A stretch of DNA of 64,000 nucleotides from Physcia stellaris. Taxonomy: Eukaryota > Ascomycota > Lecanoromycetes > Caliciales > Physciaceae. Position numbers and translations under genes: made by a program. Of this stretch, positions 12,401-24,403 are shown in pieces. The notes beneath the pieces are model-generated. The model was not told the DNA's origin, ran no database searches, and saw nothing but the letters and a program-made list of their open reading frames with translations. Where the stretch lies: the NCBI GenBank assembly GCA_018902385.1, contig JABSSW010000021.1, positions 620,001 to 684,000 of the forward strand, written 5' to 3'. How positions within the stretch are numbered: position 1 is the stretch's first letter; every line of letters begins with the position of its first letter.

Positions 12401-15400
12401 ATCTTGAAGCCAAGCGAGATTCCATGGGTTGAGGGCCACTCGGTTCAGAATCAGATTGTGTTCCCAGCTGCGGGTTATGTGTCTACCGCTGTTGAAGCAG
12501 CGCAAGTCCTTGCTACCGGCAAAAGAGTCCGCCTTATTGAGCTTGATGAGTTCTACATCCATCAAGCCATGACATTTGATGGCAACGATGCTGGCGTCGA
12601 AGTATTGATAGAACTATCACAAATTAGCAAGCTGCAGCCAACTTACATAGAGGCTAAATTCACCTATTCCGCTGCTCTTGGAAACGAGAGTACAGACCTC
12701 TCTCTTGCAGCTGACGGGAGGGTGAGGATCTGCTTGGGAGAACCCTCGTCCATGCTGCTCCCTGTACGCCAACCAGCGCCACCACATATGATTCCTGTCG
12801 AGGAGAGTCGTCTGTATAACTACCTTGCAAGCTTGGAGTACAACTTCAGCGGCCACTTCCGCTCCCTAGTAGATCTCAAGCGAAAGCTCGGAAGCGCGAG
12901 ATGTAAGGCTAAAAGAGCATCGACGCCAGATTGCGAATCGGTATTGATTCACCCTGCTGACTTGGATACGGCGTTCCAATCCATCAACCTCGCTTACAGT
13001 TACCCAGGCGATGAGCAGCTCCGTAATCTCCATCTGCCTACAAGCATTGCTAAGGTCAGGGTGAATCCCGCGCTTTTCGCTGCACAGAGTACCCAGGAAC
13101 AATACTTTGACCTTGATTCCGTGTGCAATCCCGAAGACCGCTCTACACCCGGATCCGGGTTTTCAGGAAATGTCAATCTGTATGTCAATGGTTGCTCGAA
13201 CGCTGCTATCCAGCTTGACCAAGTTAAATTCAAGCCTGTGGGAATGACAGCCGATGACGACCGCAAAATCTTTTGCCAAATGGATTGGGTGCCCAGCATG
13301 TTGGATGGCACAGCTGCCGCAGACCATATATTCGTGGGCCAATATGAGCGTGATTTAATGTGGGTACTCAACAGAATTGTCAACTATTATGTCAGGCAAT
13401 TTGACCGCGGTGTCTCCGAAGAATCCCCATCCAGGAAGGAAAGTCCGACCAGCCACTACCTCAAATATATTCGACACATGAAAGGTCTCCTTGAGCGTGG
13501 CGAGAACCGCTTTGCCAAGCAGGAATGGCTGAATGATAGTCTGGAAGATGTTATGGATCATATTCGCAGCATAGGGTATTTTTCATAGCATCATGCCATT
13601 TTGGAATTTTGCCACTTGCTGATCCGTAATGTCTGTTCTAGGGTCGAAGGTAACGCAGATGTGAGGATAATGCTACTCGTTGGCGAGATCATGCCCAAAG
13701 TTTTCAAGGGGGAAGCAAGCATGCTGGAATATTTCCGTACATCGGGACTTCTGGACGAGTACTATGCCACTGGGTTCGGATTTCAGCAGTCCGGGATGTG
13801 GCTCAGTGCTATGGTTAAACAGTACGTACTTTTCAGAGCGATTCCTCTCCTCTTTCACAATTTGTCTCAAAAGAAGGCTTTCTCAGCTTTCGGGACAAGA
13901 TTTCAATGGAAAACGCTAATTCCGAGTTCTCCTAGGCTCACTGATCGTCATCCACACCTCAGGCTCTTAGAAATCGGTAGGTCAGCCTCGCCTTTGTAGT
14001 GGAAAGTAGGTCTGACAGTACACGCTAGGTGCTGGCACCGGTGGTGCCACCAAATACATCCTGGATGCGATTGGTCGAAGCTTTGATGACTACACTTTCA
14101 CGGATATTTCATCCAGTTTCTTCGAAAAAGCTACGGAGCATTTCGCGCCATGGAAGGATCGCATGATCTTCAAAACCTGCGACGCTGAGCGCGACCCAAC
14201 GGAGCAGGGTTACGTCGAGGGTAGTTATGATATTATCGTTGCATGCCAAGTGTTGCATGCTACGGCGAAGCTAGACACGACGATACGAAATCTTCGCAGG
14301 CTGCTCAAGCCTGGTGGCTTCCTCCTTATCGGCGAAGGGAGCAGCGAGGGCATGCTTCAGTATAGTGCTGGTTTCATTTTTGGCACGCTTCCCGGCTGGT
14401 GGCTTGGAGTAGACGAAGGCAGAATCCTTTCGCCTCTTGCTAGCGTTTCTCAGTGGGACGCAATATTGAAACGTAATGGCTTCTCAGGAGTGGATACGAA
14501 GCATCCACCAAAACTCTTCGACACCTTTGGTCTTACCCTCCTGTGTTCACAAGCTGTGGACAAAAGGATAGAGCTCATCCGCAAGCCACTCTCCGCCCCA
14601 GCGAATTTAGCGATTAATGAAGCCATTATTGTTGGAGGCCAGACGAAACCTGTTGCCGATCTCGTCCAAAAGCTTGAGCACATACTCGCAAAGCTTGAAT
14701 GTGAGGTATTCTCGTACACAGCCCTGGAGGAACTTGACGACAGAGTTTCAAACGACGGGGCTGCCATCATCAGTCTTGCTGATTTGGACAAGCCTGCATT
14801 TCAAGACATTACTCCAGACAGGTGGTACGGTTTTAGGAAGCTATTCGTGGGTGAGAAGTCAGTTCTATGGCTGACCAGAGGCCGGCTTGAGGACGAGCCA
14901 TACTGCAATATGGCGGTTGGGTTCAGTGGTTCTGCAGCACACGAGGAAGACGATCTTCGCCTCCAATTTCTAGACGTCCCGGATGTGAGCGCGATTGATG
15001 CGCAGACTATTGCAGAATTTTTCGTCCGCCTCACGAACAAGCAGCTCGAAGGTGATGACATCCTCTATACCCTTGAGCCAGAAATTGTTATTGACACCAA
15101 AGGACGCGAGCTGGTGCCCCGACTGGGCTACATGCCGGCGGCCAATGATCGTCTTAATTCCACCCGGCGTATCATATATCATGAGGTCGATATGGGCAAA
15201 TCTGTTGTGGAATTGCAACAGCAAAGCAACGAATGCTTTATTCGCCAGCTGTCCAGATTCGAGACGCTGGAGGAGTTCACAGGGTATGTATGAACCGTTG
15301 ACAGATTCTTCCAGCAGGTGTCCCTAACAACAACCTTCCAATCGTCGGTACTCACCATTGATCTGTGCAGCATTCATGCATTGTCGAATAGAAACTCCTG

Positions 15401-18400
15401 GCTAACCAGTGTAATTGTTTCTAGGCCGAAGACGCTCGAGATGCACACGACCCATGCTATCCTATCCGCAGTCAAGACGCCGCTTGGCCACCGTTTTCTT
15501 GCCTTAGGTGTCGACTACAGCGGACGCCGATACGTCACTCTTGCTTCTTCTTTAACGTCCATTCTCAGGATTCCAATCGAGACCGCGGTGCCCTGTGATC
15601 TCCGAACAGTTTCTGATGATACAGTACTTATTCTTGTTGCTGCTCAGCTTGTCGCAATGGCCATCATTGATCCCATGTATACCGGACAAAAAGTACTTCT
15701 ACACAATGCTTCACATATAGTCGCTCAGGCAGTCTCAGCTCGGGCCTCTGTTAAGGAAGTGGAAGTAACGTATACAACGGACAATCAAGATAGCGCCTCC
15801 ATTCCGGCCGGATGGATCCAGCTAAGTCCATACCTAGGACGATATGAACTTAGCCGAAGGATACCTGCCAGTGTTATGTGCTTTGTCGGCTTTTCCATGC
15901 ACGATTCGGAAAGTGAACTAGCAATAGCCTCAATTCTCTCACAACATTGCCACAAGGAGAATTGTAAGACACTGTACGCTCACAAATCAACCGATAGCGG
16001 CAACACTTCCGCTATCACCTTGGGTCACATTCTCAAGAGAGCTGTAAAGGACCTCCGGATCGAGGAGTGCGAGCCTGTTCCCAAACCGGTCAGTCTTGAA
16101 ACGCTCATTAGCAAAGACCATTCCGATGATCCATTGACAGTCATTGACTGGACCACTGCGACTACGCTCCCAGCTCGTGTTAGGAGATTCGACACCGCGT
16201 CACTTTTTAGGACAGACCGGACCTACTGGCTGTGCGGTCTCTCGGGGGCTTTAGGCATATCACTCTGCGACTGGATGATTGATCGAGGAGTCAGGAATCT
16301 GATTCTCACCAGCAGGAACCCTAAAGTCGATCAAGCTTGGATCAAGAACCATGAGCGAAACAGGGTCATCGTCAAGACTCTTTCATGGTGTGTATCCCAC
16401 AGAGTAACACTGCTGTTACTACTATGCTGATCAGGATGATTCTCCAGTGACGTGACCGACGAGAAGGCTTTGCGGCTTGTCCACAAGACCATTATCGAAA
16501 CTTTCCCGCCCATCGCCGGCGTTCTCAACGGCGCCATGGTGCTTAGAGACGTCACGGTCCGCAATATGCAATTCGGACAGTTGGAGGAAGTCTACAAACC
16601 CAAGGTGATCGGAAGTATGAACCTCGACCGCATATTCCACGACATTGATCTTGACTTCTTTATTTTACTATCTTCCGCCAACTGCATTATCGGTAATGTT
16701 GGTCAAGCCAATTATGCGGCGGCAAACATGGGCATGGTCGGTGTCGCAGCCAATCGCCGAAAGCGTGGTTTTCGCTCCAGCACAGCCAATGTTGGCGCAA
16801 TTATCGGTGTGGGCTACATCACCGAGTCTGCCAGCCGGCTTGATCTGGCCGTGGCAAACTCGCATCTGATTCACCTGAACGAAGACGACTTTCACCAGAT
16901 TTTCGCCGAAGCTCTGGAAGCTGGCTATCTGGACTCGCTTGCGGGTCCTGAGATAACGACCGGTATTCCGGAAATCTCACCGGATGAGCCCAACATGCCG
17001 AAGTGGTTTTCGGAACCCAAGTTTGCGCGATTGGTTCGCCATTTTGCAGTCAGTGGTGATGATAAGAAGGATCGGATGAATAATTCCACTATTCGGGAGA
17101 GCCTGCAGGCATGCAGATTGGAGCAGGATGTTTATAAAGTGGTGAAGGAGGCCTTCGCTGCTCAACTGCGCAAGACCTTGCAAATATCCAGTACGGATGA
17201 TGACATTATGAACAAGGGTAGCAGCGACCTCGGTCTCGACTCCTTGATCTCCGTCGATATCCGATCTTGGTTCTTAAAAAGCTTTCAAGTCAGTATTCCG
17301 GTGCTGAAAATCATGTCAGGTAAGGGTCATACGTCGGGCCTGATCGAAGCTGCCGTGGAGGGCATTCCCTCAGAGCTAATCCCGCATGTTCGTAGAGAAG
17401 GAGGTGCAATTGTCACCAACGGAGAGGTCACCATCGCATCCAGCTGCCCTAGCACCCAAGCGAGTCCACTCAGCGGTGAATGGCAAACGCCTACGATCAC
17501 ACCAGCTTCCCCAGAAGGTGAGGGTCCCATCGACTGGGATGCTGAAGTGTGCCCGCCCGAAGGCATCGTAGAAATCCCAAACGCTACACGTCCCAACTCA
17601 AAGCCTCGTGTAGTCGTGCTCACTGGTGCTAGTGGGCTACTGGGCCACCACCTCCTCAACGCCCTTCTAGCACAGCCCTCTATAAGGAAGGTCATCTGCA
17701 TCGCAGTCCGCCGACTGGCGGAGCGACTCGAATCGGGCCAACTCCCGCCTGCAGATGACCGAGTCGTGTACTACTCTGGAGACCTCGCTGAATATCGTTT
17801 TGGCTTAAGCGAAGAAGACCAATGCGAGATCTTCAGTGAAGTTGACGCCGTCATACATAATGGCGCTGATACATCGCATCTCAAGTATTACTCAGCCTTA
17901 CGAGAAGCGAACGTCGGTTCCACTAAACAATTGGTTCGTCTTTGCATGCAACGCATGATTCCAATGCACTACGTCTCCTCGGCAGGCATGGCCTTGTTCG
18001 CCGGCAAGGATCCCTTCCCCTCCATCTCGGGCACAAAGACAGGCAAGAAGCCCTCACCTGACGGCGCACACGGTTATATGTGCAGTAAATGGGTGTGCGA
18101 GAGCCTCCTCGAGCGGGTTAATCAGAAGTACGGTCTGAGAGTATGGATCCAACGGCCTTCGACCATCGTCCGCGAGGGCGATGACGCCACCACAGCAGCG
18201 GCAGATTTGGACTGGGTCAATACTCTTATTCACTACTCACATACCATCCAAGCCGTGCCAAAGATCGAGTATAACCGCGGTACATTTGATCTGGTCTATG
18301 TGCAGACCTGCTGCGACGACATTGTTGGCGAACTACTGCGCAATGAGCCTAAGCTTCCTAGTGGCATGACATACATCAATAATGTTGGCGACGTTGTGAT

Positions 18401-18590
18401 TTCAACGGCGGATATGGCAGAAATTAGCAGACATAAGGGCATGAAGGAGCCATATCCGGTGTTATCGTGGAAAGAATGGATGCAGAAGGCTCTGGCGGCT
18501 GGTTTGCACCCAGCCGTCGCTGCGCTCGTGGAGACCTTTGATGAACCTGGAGCTCCTTCGTATCCGCGACTTTTTAGAGGGAGTGCTTGA
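9442..18590 (+). CDS. Highly reducing PKS with C-terminal reductase (KS-AT-DH-MT-ER0-KR-ACP-R)
   Basis: An iterative type I polyketide synthase. I read seven exons: 9442-10423, 10485-13575, 13642-13821, 13936-13976, 14029-15283, 15425-16387 and 16448-18590, giving ~2884 aa; all phases agree. KS has DTACSSSL (Cys181), HGTGT (His320) and GHTEGT (His366). AT has GHSGG (Ser648). DH has VEGHSVQ (His979) and HPADLDTAF (Asp1155). The C-methyltransferase has [11 protein letters not shown] (~1430). A structural KR and a degenerate ER follow, then KR with GLSGALG and Tyr2260, and ACP with GLDSL (Ser2436). The reductase domain has TGASGLLG (~2563) and YMCSK (Tyr2714, Lys2718). All domains except ER keep their catalytic residues. 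The domain order matches the PKS half of PKS-NRPS hybrids, but no C, A or T domain is present; the reductase should release an aldehyde or alcohol. This resembles betaenone-type synthases that use a trans-ER. The 15284-15424 intron has an alternative acceptor at 15370. Confidence 0.93.
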
Positions 18591-19134
18591 ACTTCGTTTC
18601 GTGGCTCCAGCGATCAATGCATGTGACATCAATCCAGGTTAGAAGCTTTGGAATGGACGTCCCTACCCTAGGTAGAGGTAGCAGAACTGCGTCTGTTGGT
18701 TGTCTATAGGTTGTTCGATATATAAAATTTGATCGTTGAAGATACTCTCTAGTGGAGGACGAGAACACTCAAGTATCAATTCGCAGTTTCAGACTTCGAT
18801 CACCTACACGCGGGTCTAGACGAAATCCAGAGTCCAGGAGGAGGGTGATGCGGGCCGGATCCCGCTAGGGCTTGATATCGAGAAGTGGCTCAACTTCTCA
18901 AGGAGGATCTCATCAATGGTTGCCAAGTTGATTGAAACCGACGAATGACTCAAAGAAGTCGTGGGGCTGATGTTGTACCAGGAATTAATGATCATAGAAT
19001 CCGACAAGGTAGATTGGATTATATTGGAAGGGTATCAGTCTATAAACAATTGACAACGCTCACCGAAAAATACTACGCTATGGCTAATTGCAAAATGAGC
19101 GCTGAACAAACACTCTATAAATGAGACAGGTGTA
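18591..19134. other. Convergent intergenic, PKS / MFS
   Basis: This 544-bp stretch separates the 3' ends of the synthase (plus) and the MFS transporter (minus). Only short unsupported frames are present. Confidence 0.5.
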
Positions 19135-20898
19135 TCAAGCAACAGCGAATCTACTCCTCGATCTCAGCGTCGCTCCCGTGAAGTACAGCGTGAACATCCC
19201 AATCACGCCAAGGAAACTCAGCCCTCCGAGAAGACTCACTCCCTTCCCGACACCGAGATTGAGGAAGAGCGGTCTCCCAAAGAGAATACTACCACAGGCG
19301 AACGAAGACCTGAAGAAGTCGTTGCTGGCGAACAGCGACGCCGCGTATTGGGGGTAGCTGAGCGGGACGTAGACGAATATGCACTGCATAACGACGAATA
19401 CCGAAGCGCCATAGAGCGTGATGCCAATAACCGAAGCAATCCAATGGATATCCGGATTCGACGTCCAGGCGAAAATGAAAAGACCGATAGGTGGCCCAAA
19501 AGAGGCGAATAAAGCAGGGACAAGGCGATGCTCCTGCGCGCGAAGCCCATTCTTCATGATATCTGGCACGATGTAGAAGTACAAGTATGCGACGTAGACG
19601 GCCACCCCGATTAGGCACGCAACGAGTACGCAGAGGAAAACCACGCCGATCATACCGAGCGAGAAGCCGTACATGACAGGGTAGACGAGCGGAAAGACTT
19701 CGAAGAAGGAGTAGTAGATCCCGTAAATGAGGGAGCTGTAGAGGTTTACGAAGGCGATGGCCGGGTCTTTGATGGTAATTTCGATGGGCTTGATCAGGGC
19801 GTCGATGATCACGGCGCTAGGTTTGAGGCCTTGTTGGTCGATTTCGCTTTGGGCTTGTAGACGCTGGTCGCCGGTCAGTTTGCGGAGGCGGTTTGCGCGG
19901 CGAAGAAGGATGTTCGGGGTTGAAGTCTCGGGCATGAAGAGGAACATGAGGATGAATATCGGTGCCGAGAGCCAGAGTATCTCCCAGAGTGACCAGCGCC
20001 AACCTTTCGCGGTGACGGCGAAACCAGATAGGAGTGGACCGAGAGCAGGGCCGCAAAACGCACTAGAGACCCAAAGCGTCATAGCGTAGGGGAGCTTGAG
20101 GAGAGAGTACATATCTCCCATCGTAGCGCCGGCATTCGCGAGACAAGGTGAGCCGAAAAAGCCTTGCAGAAAGCGCAGGACGAGAAGGCCAGCGAAGTTG
20201 TTGACCAGCGCAGTGGGCAACGACAGGACGACGAAGATGAAGAAGGTAGCAATATAAACTGGATTGCGACCGATTACGGGAATCTCGCTCATGGGCGCAA
20301 ATGCGAGAGGCCCAATACCGTATGCAAGTACGTAGAGGGAGAGCGGGAGAGCAGCATCGGTAGGAGAGACACCGAATTTGTGTATGACCCCCTCCTCTGA
20401 GGAAGTGTAGATAGCAGACCCTGTGTAGACGGCGAATGTGTAGAGGCAGATCAGGCCAGCGATGAAGAAGCGTTTGAGATCCGACCAGTTCTGAGGATTC
20501 GCTGGATCGTCGGTTGTATACCAGTCGACCAGTATATCTCCATCTGCGGTCTTGCTAGGAACAATGGGGATTGTTTTTGTTCGCTCGAGGGCCAATTCCT
20601 GATCGATTTCCAGGCGTTCCTCTGTGAAGTTCTGGGTCTCTCCGCGACTCCTGGTCCTTGTTAGCTTGGCTTCAAGATCGTCGTGACTGCTTTGCGTAGG
20701 TATCCGCTCTATCTCGGCGGGGCTGTTGGAGTTTGTGAGGGAGTCGGTGTGGTATGTAGGCTTTTCGTTGTTCATAGCACTGATGTAGGTAGTCGGAAGC
20801 TCGAATCCCGGCTTCTCTTCTGGATATTGGAAGTATTTGTTACGAGTAGCCCATCTGATGATTTGCCCAATGGGCGCATCTCTGATGGTGTCCGCCAT
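19135..20898 (-). CDS. MFS drug:H+ antiporter-like exporter
   Basis: A major facilitator of the DHA1 type (fluconazole/polyamine-resistance branch), predicted to export small molecules across the plasma membrane by proton antiport. It is an intronless frame of 587 aa from ATG 20898. The ~130-residue hydrophilic N-terminus ends in VDWYTTDDPANPQNWS, the usual signature before helix 1 of this family. About twelve hydrophobic helices follow, with the motif RFLQGFFGSPCLANAGATMG around helix 5 and the acidic stretch FLFMPETSTPNILLRRA before the central loop. It lies just downstream of the polyketide synthase, convergent with it, so export of the product or self-protection is a reasonable inference. 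General xenobiotic efflux is the alternative. Confidence 0.88.
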   Translation of the reverse strand: MADTIRDAPIGQIIRWATRNKYFQYPEEKPGFELPTTYISAMNNEKPTYHTDSLTNSNSPAEIERIPTQSSHDDLEAKLTRTRSRGETQNFTEERLEIDQELALERTKTIPIVPSKTADGDILVDWYTTDDPANPQNWSDLKRFFIAGLICLYTFAVYTGSAIYTSSEEGVIHKFGVSPTDAALPLSLYVLAYGIGPLAFAPMSEIPVIGRNPVYIATFFIFVVLSLPTALVNNFAGLLVLRFLQGFFGSPCLANAGATMGDMYSLLKLPYAMTLWVSSAFCGPALGPLLSGFAVTAKGWRWSLWEILWLSAPIFILMFLFMPETSTPNILLRRANRLRKLTGDQRLQAQSEIDQQGLKPSAVIIDALIKPIEITIKDPAIAFVNLYSSLIYGIYYSFFEVFPLVYPVMYGFSLGMIGVVFLCVLVACLIGVAVYVAYLYFYIVPDIMKNGLRAQEHRLVPALFASFGPPIGLFIFAWTSNPDIHWIASVIGITLYGASVFVVMQCIFVYVPLSYPQYAASLFASNDFFRSSFACGSILFGRPLFLNLGVGKGVSLLGGLSFLGVIGMFTLYFTGATLRSRSRFAVA

Positions 20899-21789
20899 CG
20901 GCCTGGTAAGCGAGTGATGAGACTGTGAAGCAGATTAAGGGAGGGAAAATTCAAGAGCAATATCAGAGTCTACTATCTCGGTGAGCCGCAAGAGGAACGC
21001 TGCAGAGGGTAGGGGATATTTAGAAGAGGAGACGGAAAGATGGGAGGAGATCAGGACGTAAGTAGGGAAGAGCTATCTTATACTGGAGCCTCGATCATTG
21101 ATTAATATTCAATCCTACAGCATTCAGCTTGAACTGGTAATACCCCTGCTTGGTATGTGAGTCAGCGATATGCTTATAGATCGTCACGCCATGAATGTGT
21201 ATCTCTTCGTTCGTCGTTTAGCCGTACCTCCCCTCGCTTACTGCTCAAACGAGGATGGTATTGGTAGTATCCATGGCAGCTACTGGGATTTGGGCCTGGA
21301 GGATGCATTAGGATTTCAGTAATCGGCACGATAAAAGACCGTCAGTGAGTCAAAGAGTAAGAAGGGCTGGCGTCGGACGACTAAATTATGTCCGTCGGAC
21401 GAACACTCGTGAAGCGGATGAATTCTTTTGTCAGCAGGTCTTGGCAGACTGCACAGTAATCCAAAATTGAGGGAAAGCTCAGGCCCTGATTGGATACGTA
21501 GAAACTACCATATTTAGCTCTAGCGTCTTGGCACGTTTCTCATTCTAGCGCTTAGATTCAGGGTCCAACCTTACAGCACTCGGACTTTGGAAGGACACGA
21601 ACTCCATATCGCCGCCAGACAATTTCAACATCCAATTCACCGAATCCTCTTACAGCTCCAAAGATCGGAAGAACAGCCGAGTCCCTTTCTCCCTTGATCG
21701 CGATCCAACCTCCTAGACATCGACCTCCTCCAAGAACGAACCATCATCTCCCTTCCATACTCCTAACGCACTCCCACTCACCACCCACC
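20899..21789. other. Divergent intergenic, MFS / SEC72
   Basis: This 891-bp stretch between two divergently transcribed genes should contain both promoters. No gene, repeat or clear TATA element is recognised. It is the likely right border of the polyketide locus because housekeeping genes begin next. Confidence 0.5.
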
Positions 21790-22607
21790 ATGGATTCCAC
21801 ATTCACCCTCCTCCCCCTAACAATGGACCCATCCTCCAAAGCCATCTCGAGCCCCTCCCTCTCCACCGACCCCGCCCTCACAACCGCCCTCAGCAACCTC
21901 AACACCCTCCACCGCACCCTCCTCAGCCTGCCCTCCACCCCAGGCCAAGCATCCAACACCACGCCTCCGCCGCCCGCGCCCGTGAACCCGAAGCGAAGCG
22001 CCCAGATCCAGAAGATGAGGGAGCAGGCCAACACGGCGCTGAAGAAAGCGGGGGGGAACCCGGCTATGGCGCAAGGTGCGTTTTATTTCCTCTGCTCGCT
22101 TCCCCTCTTCCCATCCCAACCCCCTCTTACATAGGGACTACCGCCATCCCCCCCGCCCTTTGCTAGCTTTCTCATTAAAAGAAAAGTGATACTAAACACC
22201 AACCCCCCACAGAAGCAATAAAACTGCACACCTTCGCCCTAAAACTAGCCCTCACCCGCCCCGCCTTCGAACCCACCTCCCTCCTCCGCGAAGAAGCCTC
22301 CCAGCTCTACGCCCAGCGCGCCCAAGCCTACATGGCCGCCTCGCAATGGCCCGAAGCCGCCGCCGACGCCGCCTGCAGCGTCGAGCTGAAGCGCCAGGGG
22401 AATGGCAAGGCGTGGTGGCGCCGGGGACGGTGTTTGGTGGAGATGGGACGGTGGGAGGAGGCGCGGAGGTGGGTGGAGGAGGGGAGGGGGAGGTGGAAGG
22501 GAGGGGGCGGAGGGGGGGAGGGAGTTGAGGGAGTTGGAGGGGAGGTTAAGAGATATATGGAGAGGGGGAGAGGTAGGTGGGGAGGGAGAGGTGATGGGAT
22601 TCAATAG
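21790..22607 (+). CDS. SEC72: Sec72-like TPR protein of the post-translational translocon
   Basis: Sec72 is the cytosolic TPR subunit of the Sec63-Sec62-Sec71-Sec72 complex, which helps post-translational import into the ER. Two exons (21790-22075, 22213-22607) give ~226 aa. The N-terminus (FTLLPLTMDPSSKAISSP), the proline-rich linker followed by NPKRSAQIQKMREQANTA, and the TPR stretch (YAQRAQAYMAASQWPEAAAD) match filamentous-fungal Sec72 proteins as I know them. The end of the frame is abnormal. From about 22480 the DNA is almost pure purine, and the normal C-terminal helix appears only in another frame (GGRELRELEGRL) before the first frame again looks plausible (VKRYMERG). Homopolymer length errors near 22500-22525 would explain this. 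The stop at 22605 is therefore provisional. Confidence 0.8.
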
Positions 22608-23248
22608 GGAGCCTAAGCTTCCCGTTGCCAATCGGCAGCGATCGAGAGACATCAATCAGAACCGGGATCTCGAAAGGGGGGTCAAATGCGCATGTACATA
22701 TTCAATATCATCCCACCAGCACAACATGGGGGCTCCTCTGATCCGGTTTCTATCAAGCCAATTTCCACATTGAGTAATCAGGCAATCTCTCGGTATTCAT
22801 CATCCCTCATCTCATCTTTTTGTCTATCTACTATCTTTTCCTCCTCTCTTCTACAGTATCATCTCGCCCAAAATTCATATCCAGAGGAAGAAGAAAAAGA
22901 AGAAAATAATGAGCAAACAAAAGGTAATCTACACGCCGTCGCTGGATATCGCTTCGTAAACCAGAACCGCACGGTTGAAAGAAGGAGGCCTGTTTGTCCA
23001 ATGAATATTTCCTCCCAAATTTGGTGAAAGTATGAGCAATAGAAATGCCAATGCCGAAGTCTGAGCCTCAGGGTCCTTCTTAGAACCCCATCATCCCAGC
23101 TCGAGCACATCACTACACTTCCCTTCTCCCGACCCTCTTTTCCCTTTTTCCCTTTTGTCCATCCAGAGCGCCCATTAGCTGCCCAGAATCGTACATCAAG
23201 TATCCCCTCAGCCCCTCCCTCCCTGCCCCCTTCTTTCCTCCCCCCAAC
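22608..23248. other. Convergent intergenic, SEC72 / MARVEL gene
   Basis: This 641-bp stretch lies between two converging genes. It contains pyrimidine-rich runs on the plus strand near 23100-23250 and no supported coding frame; it should hold both 3' UTRs. Confidence 0.5.
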
Positions 23249-24403
23249 CTAAGCAAGCCGACTCCCAGGCCTATAATCGCTCGCATCAGGAATATCCACC
23301 CTCCCCCATTCCCGCCATACTCCCCATGATCATGGCTCAGCGCAAGATCATCCCGGAACGGATCCCCGCCCCCACCAATCGGCGGGAGCTGCGGCGCCGG
23401 ACTCGGCTGCCGATAGGGCGACGGGTTGCGGAAGGGGTCTTGCGCTGGCGGGGGTATTGAGAGTGGGAATTATAAGCGCCATGGTAACTCGTATCCTCAT
23501 GCTGCTGCTGGTGATGGGCCTGCTGCCCCCAGCTCAGCGGCCGGCCAGGGTGCGTGCCTTCCTCCGTGTCGGTGTGGATGCTCTGGTACTCGTCGTCGTC
23601 GCGGCCGATGGGCGGGTCGTACTGGGCCGGGTGGTGGTCGTCGGCGTTGTGTAGCTCGTCGGCTTCGTAGTCGTCGTCGTGCGGGTTCGAGGAGAAGGCG
23701 TGGTCTGTTATTGGCACGGCGCCGGCGGGGAGGAGGAGTTGCCGGGCAGGGAGCCGTGGCGGCGGTAGTGGAGGAGGGCGTAGATTGAGAGGGCGGATGT
23801 TGCTGTGAAGAGCAGGCTGGACGAGGGAGGTGACTCTGTTAGCTTTTTCTTTTTACTTGTGGGGAATGTGGCTGGAGCGGTCTTGTGGAGTTGGGAGAAG
23901 GTCTGTACCAGATTATGACTCCGCACCCAATGCTCCCTTGGCTGAGTTTACATTTCCCTGTACTCCCAAACGCGAATTTGTCGCAGCCTTTTTCGTTGTC
24001 CTTCCGATCTTTGACTTTGCTGATGCCCTGGTTCGTCCAGGCGGCTACGGCAGCAAAAGCTGCTAGCCAAAGAATCGTAAATAGAACATCGAGGGCAGCG
24101 TGCGCGTAGGCGTTTGAAAACCGTTTCGTGCGATTAAAGGTGGGTACCGCGGTTTGGTAGATTAAGATGGGGATGGTGATCCAACACTGGTTAAACGGAG
24201 TTGTCAGTTATGCAATCGATGGAATAGACTCGTTGAAGGGTTCGCAGCCGTACCAGAGCGAAGAAATATCTAGTCTGTCCTCCTGACCTCCCCGGCCTTG
24301 TGAAAACGGCGATGGTGATTATCCAAGCCACGAGAACGCTCAGGCCTTGGAGACCGTGAACCGTGTTTTTGATATGTTGGTAGCGCTGTTCGAGGAATGT
24401 CAT
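23249..24403 (-). CDS. MARVEL-domain membrane protein, frame broken at three homopolymers
   Basis: A four-helix MARVEL protein, a family linked to membrane apposition and vesicle or eisosome domains. Exons 24254-24403 and 23909-24186 and the start of exon 3 (from 23816) join in phase. They encode helix 1 (GLSVLVAWIITIAVF), helices 2-3 including ALDVLFTILWLAAFAAVAAW, a Cys-containing loop, and helix 4 (SALSIYALLHYRR). The typical polar tail then needs three frame changes: at the C4 run near 23727-23730, at the C5 run near 23458, and at the G5 run near 23303-23307 (bases as read on the coding strand). Each is explained by one missing base in a homopolymer. Afterwards the expected C-terminus VDIPDASDYRPGSRLA appears, ending at TAG 23249. 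Assembly error is likelier than a true pseudogene. Confidence 0.75.

Noticed and set aside
13822-13935. Treating this 114-bp segment of the synthase as coding (it has no stop and keeps frame)
   Set aside because: It has good GTACGT and CCTAG ends, and removing it brings AMVKQ directly before the segment leading to the SAM motif, as in related synthases.
16388-16447. Frameshift in the KR domain
   Set aside because: A 60-bp phase-2 intron restores the frame (…TLS to DVTDEK), so the domain is intact.
23426-23788. Arg/Gly-rich plus-strand frame opposite the MARVEL tail
   Set aside because: It is the antisense of a GC-rich polar tail and has no independent support.
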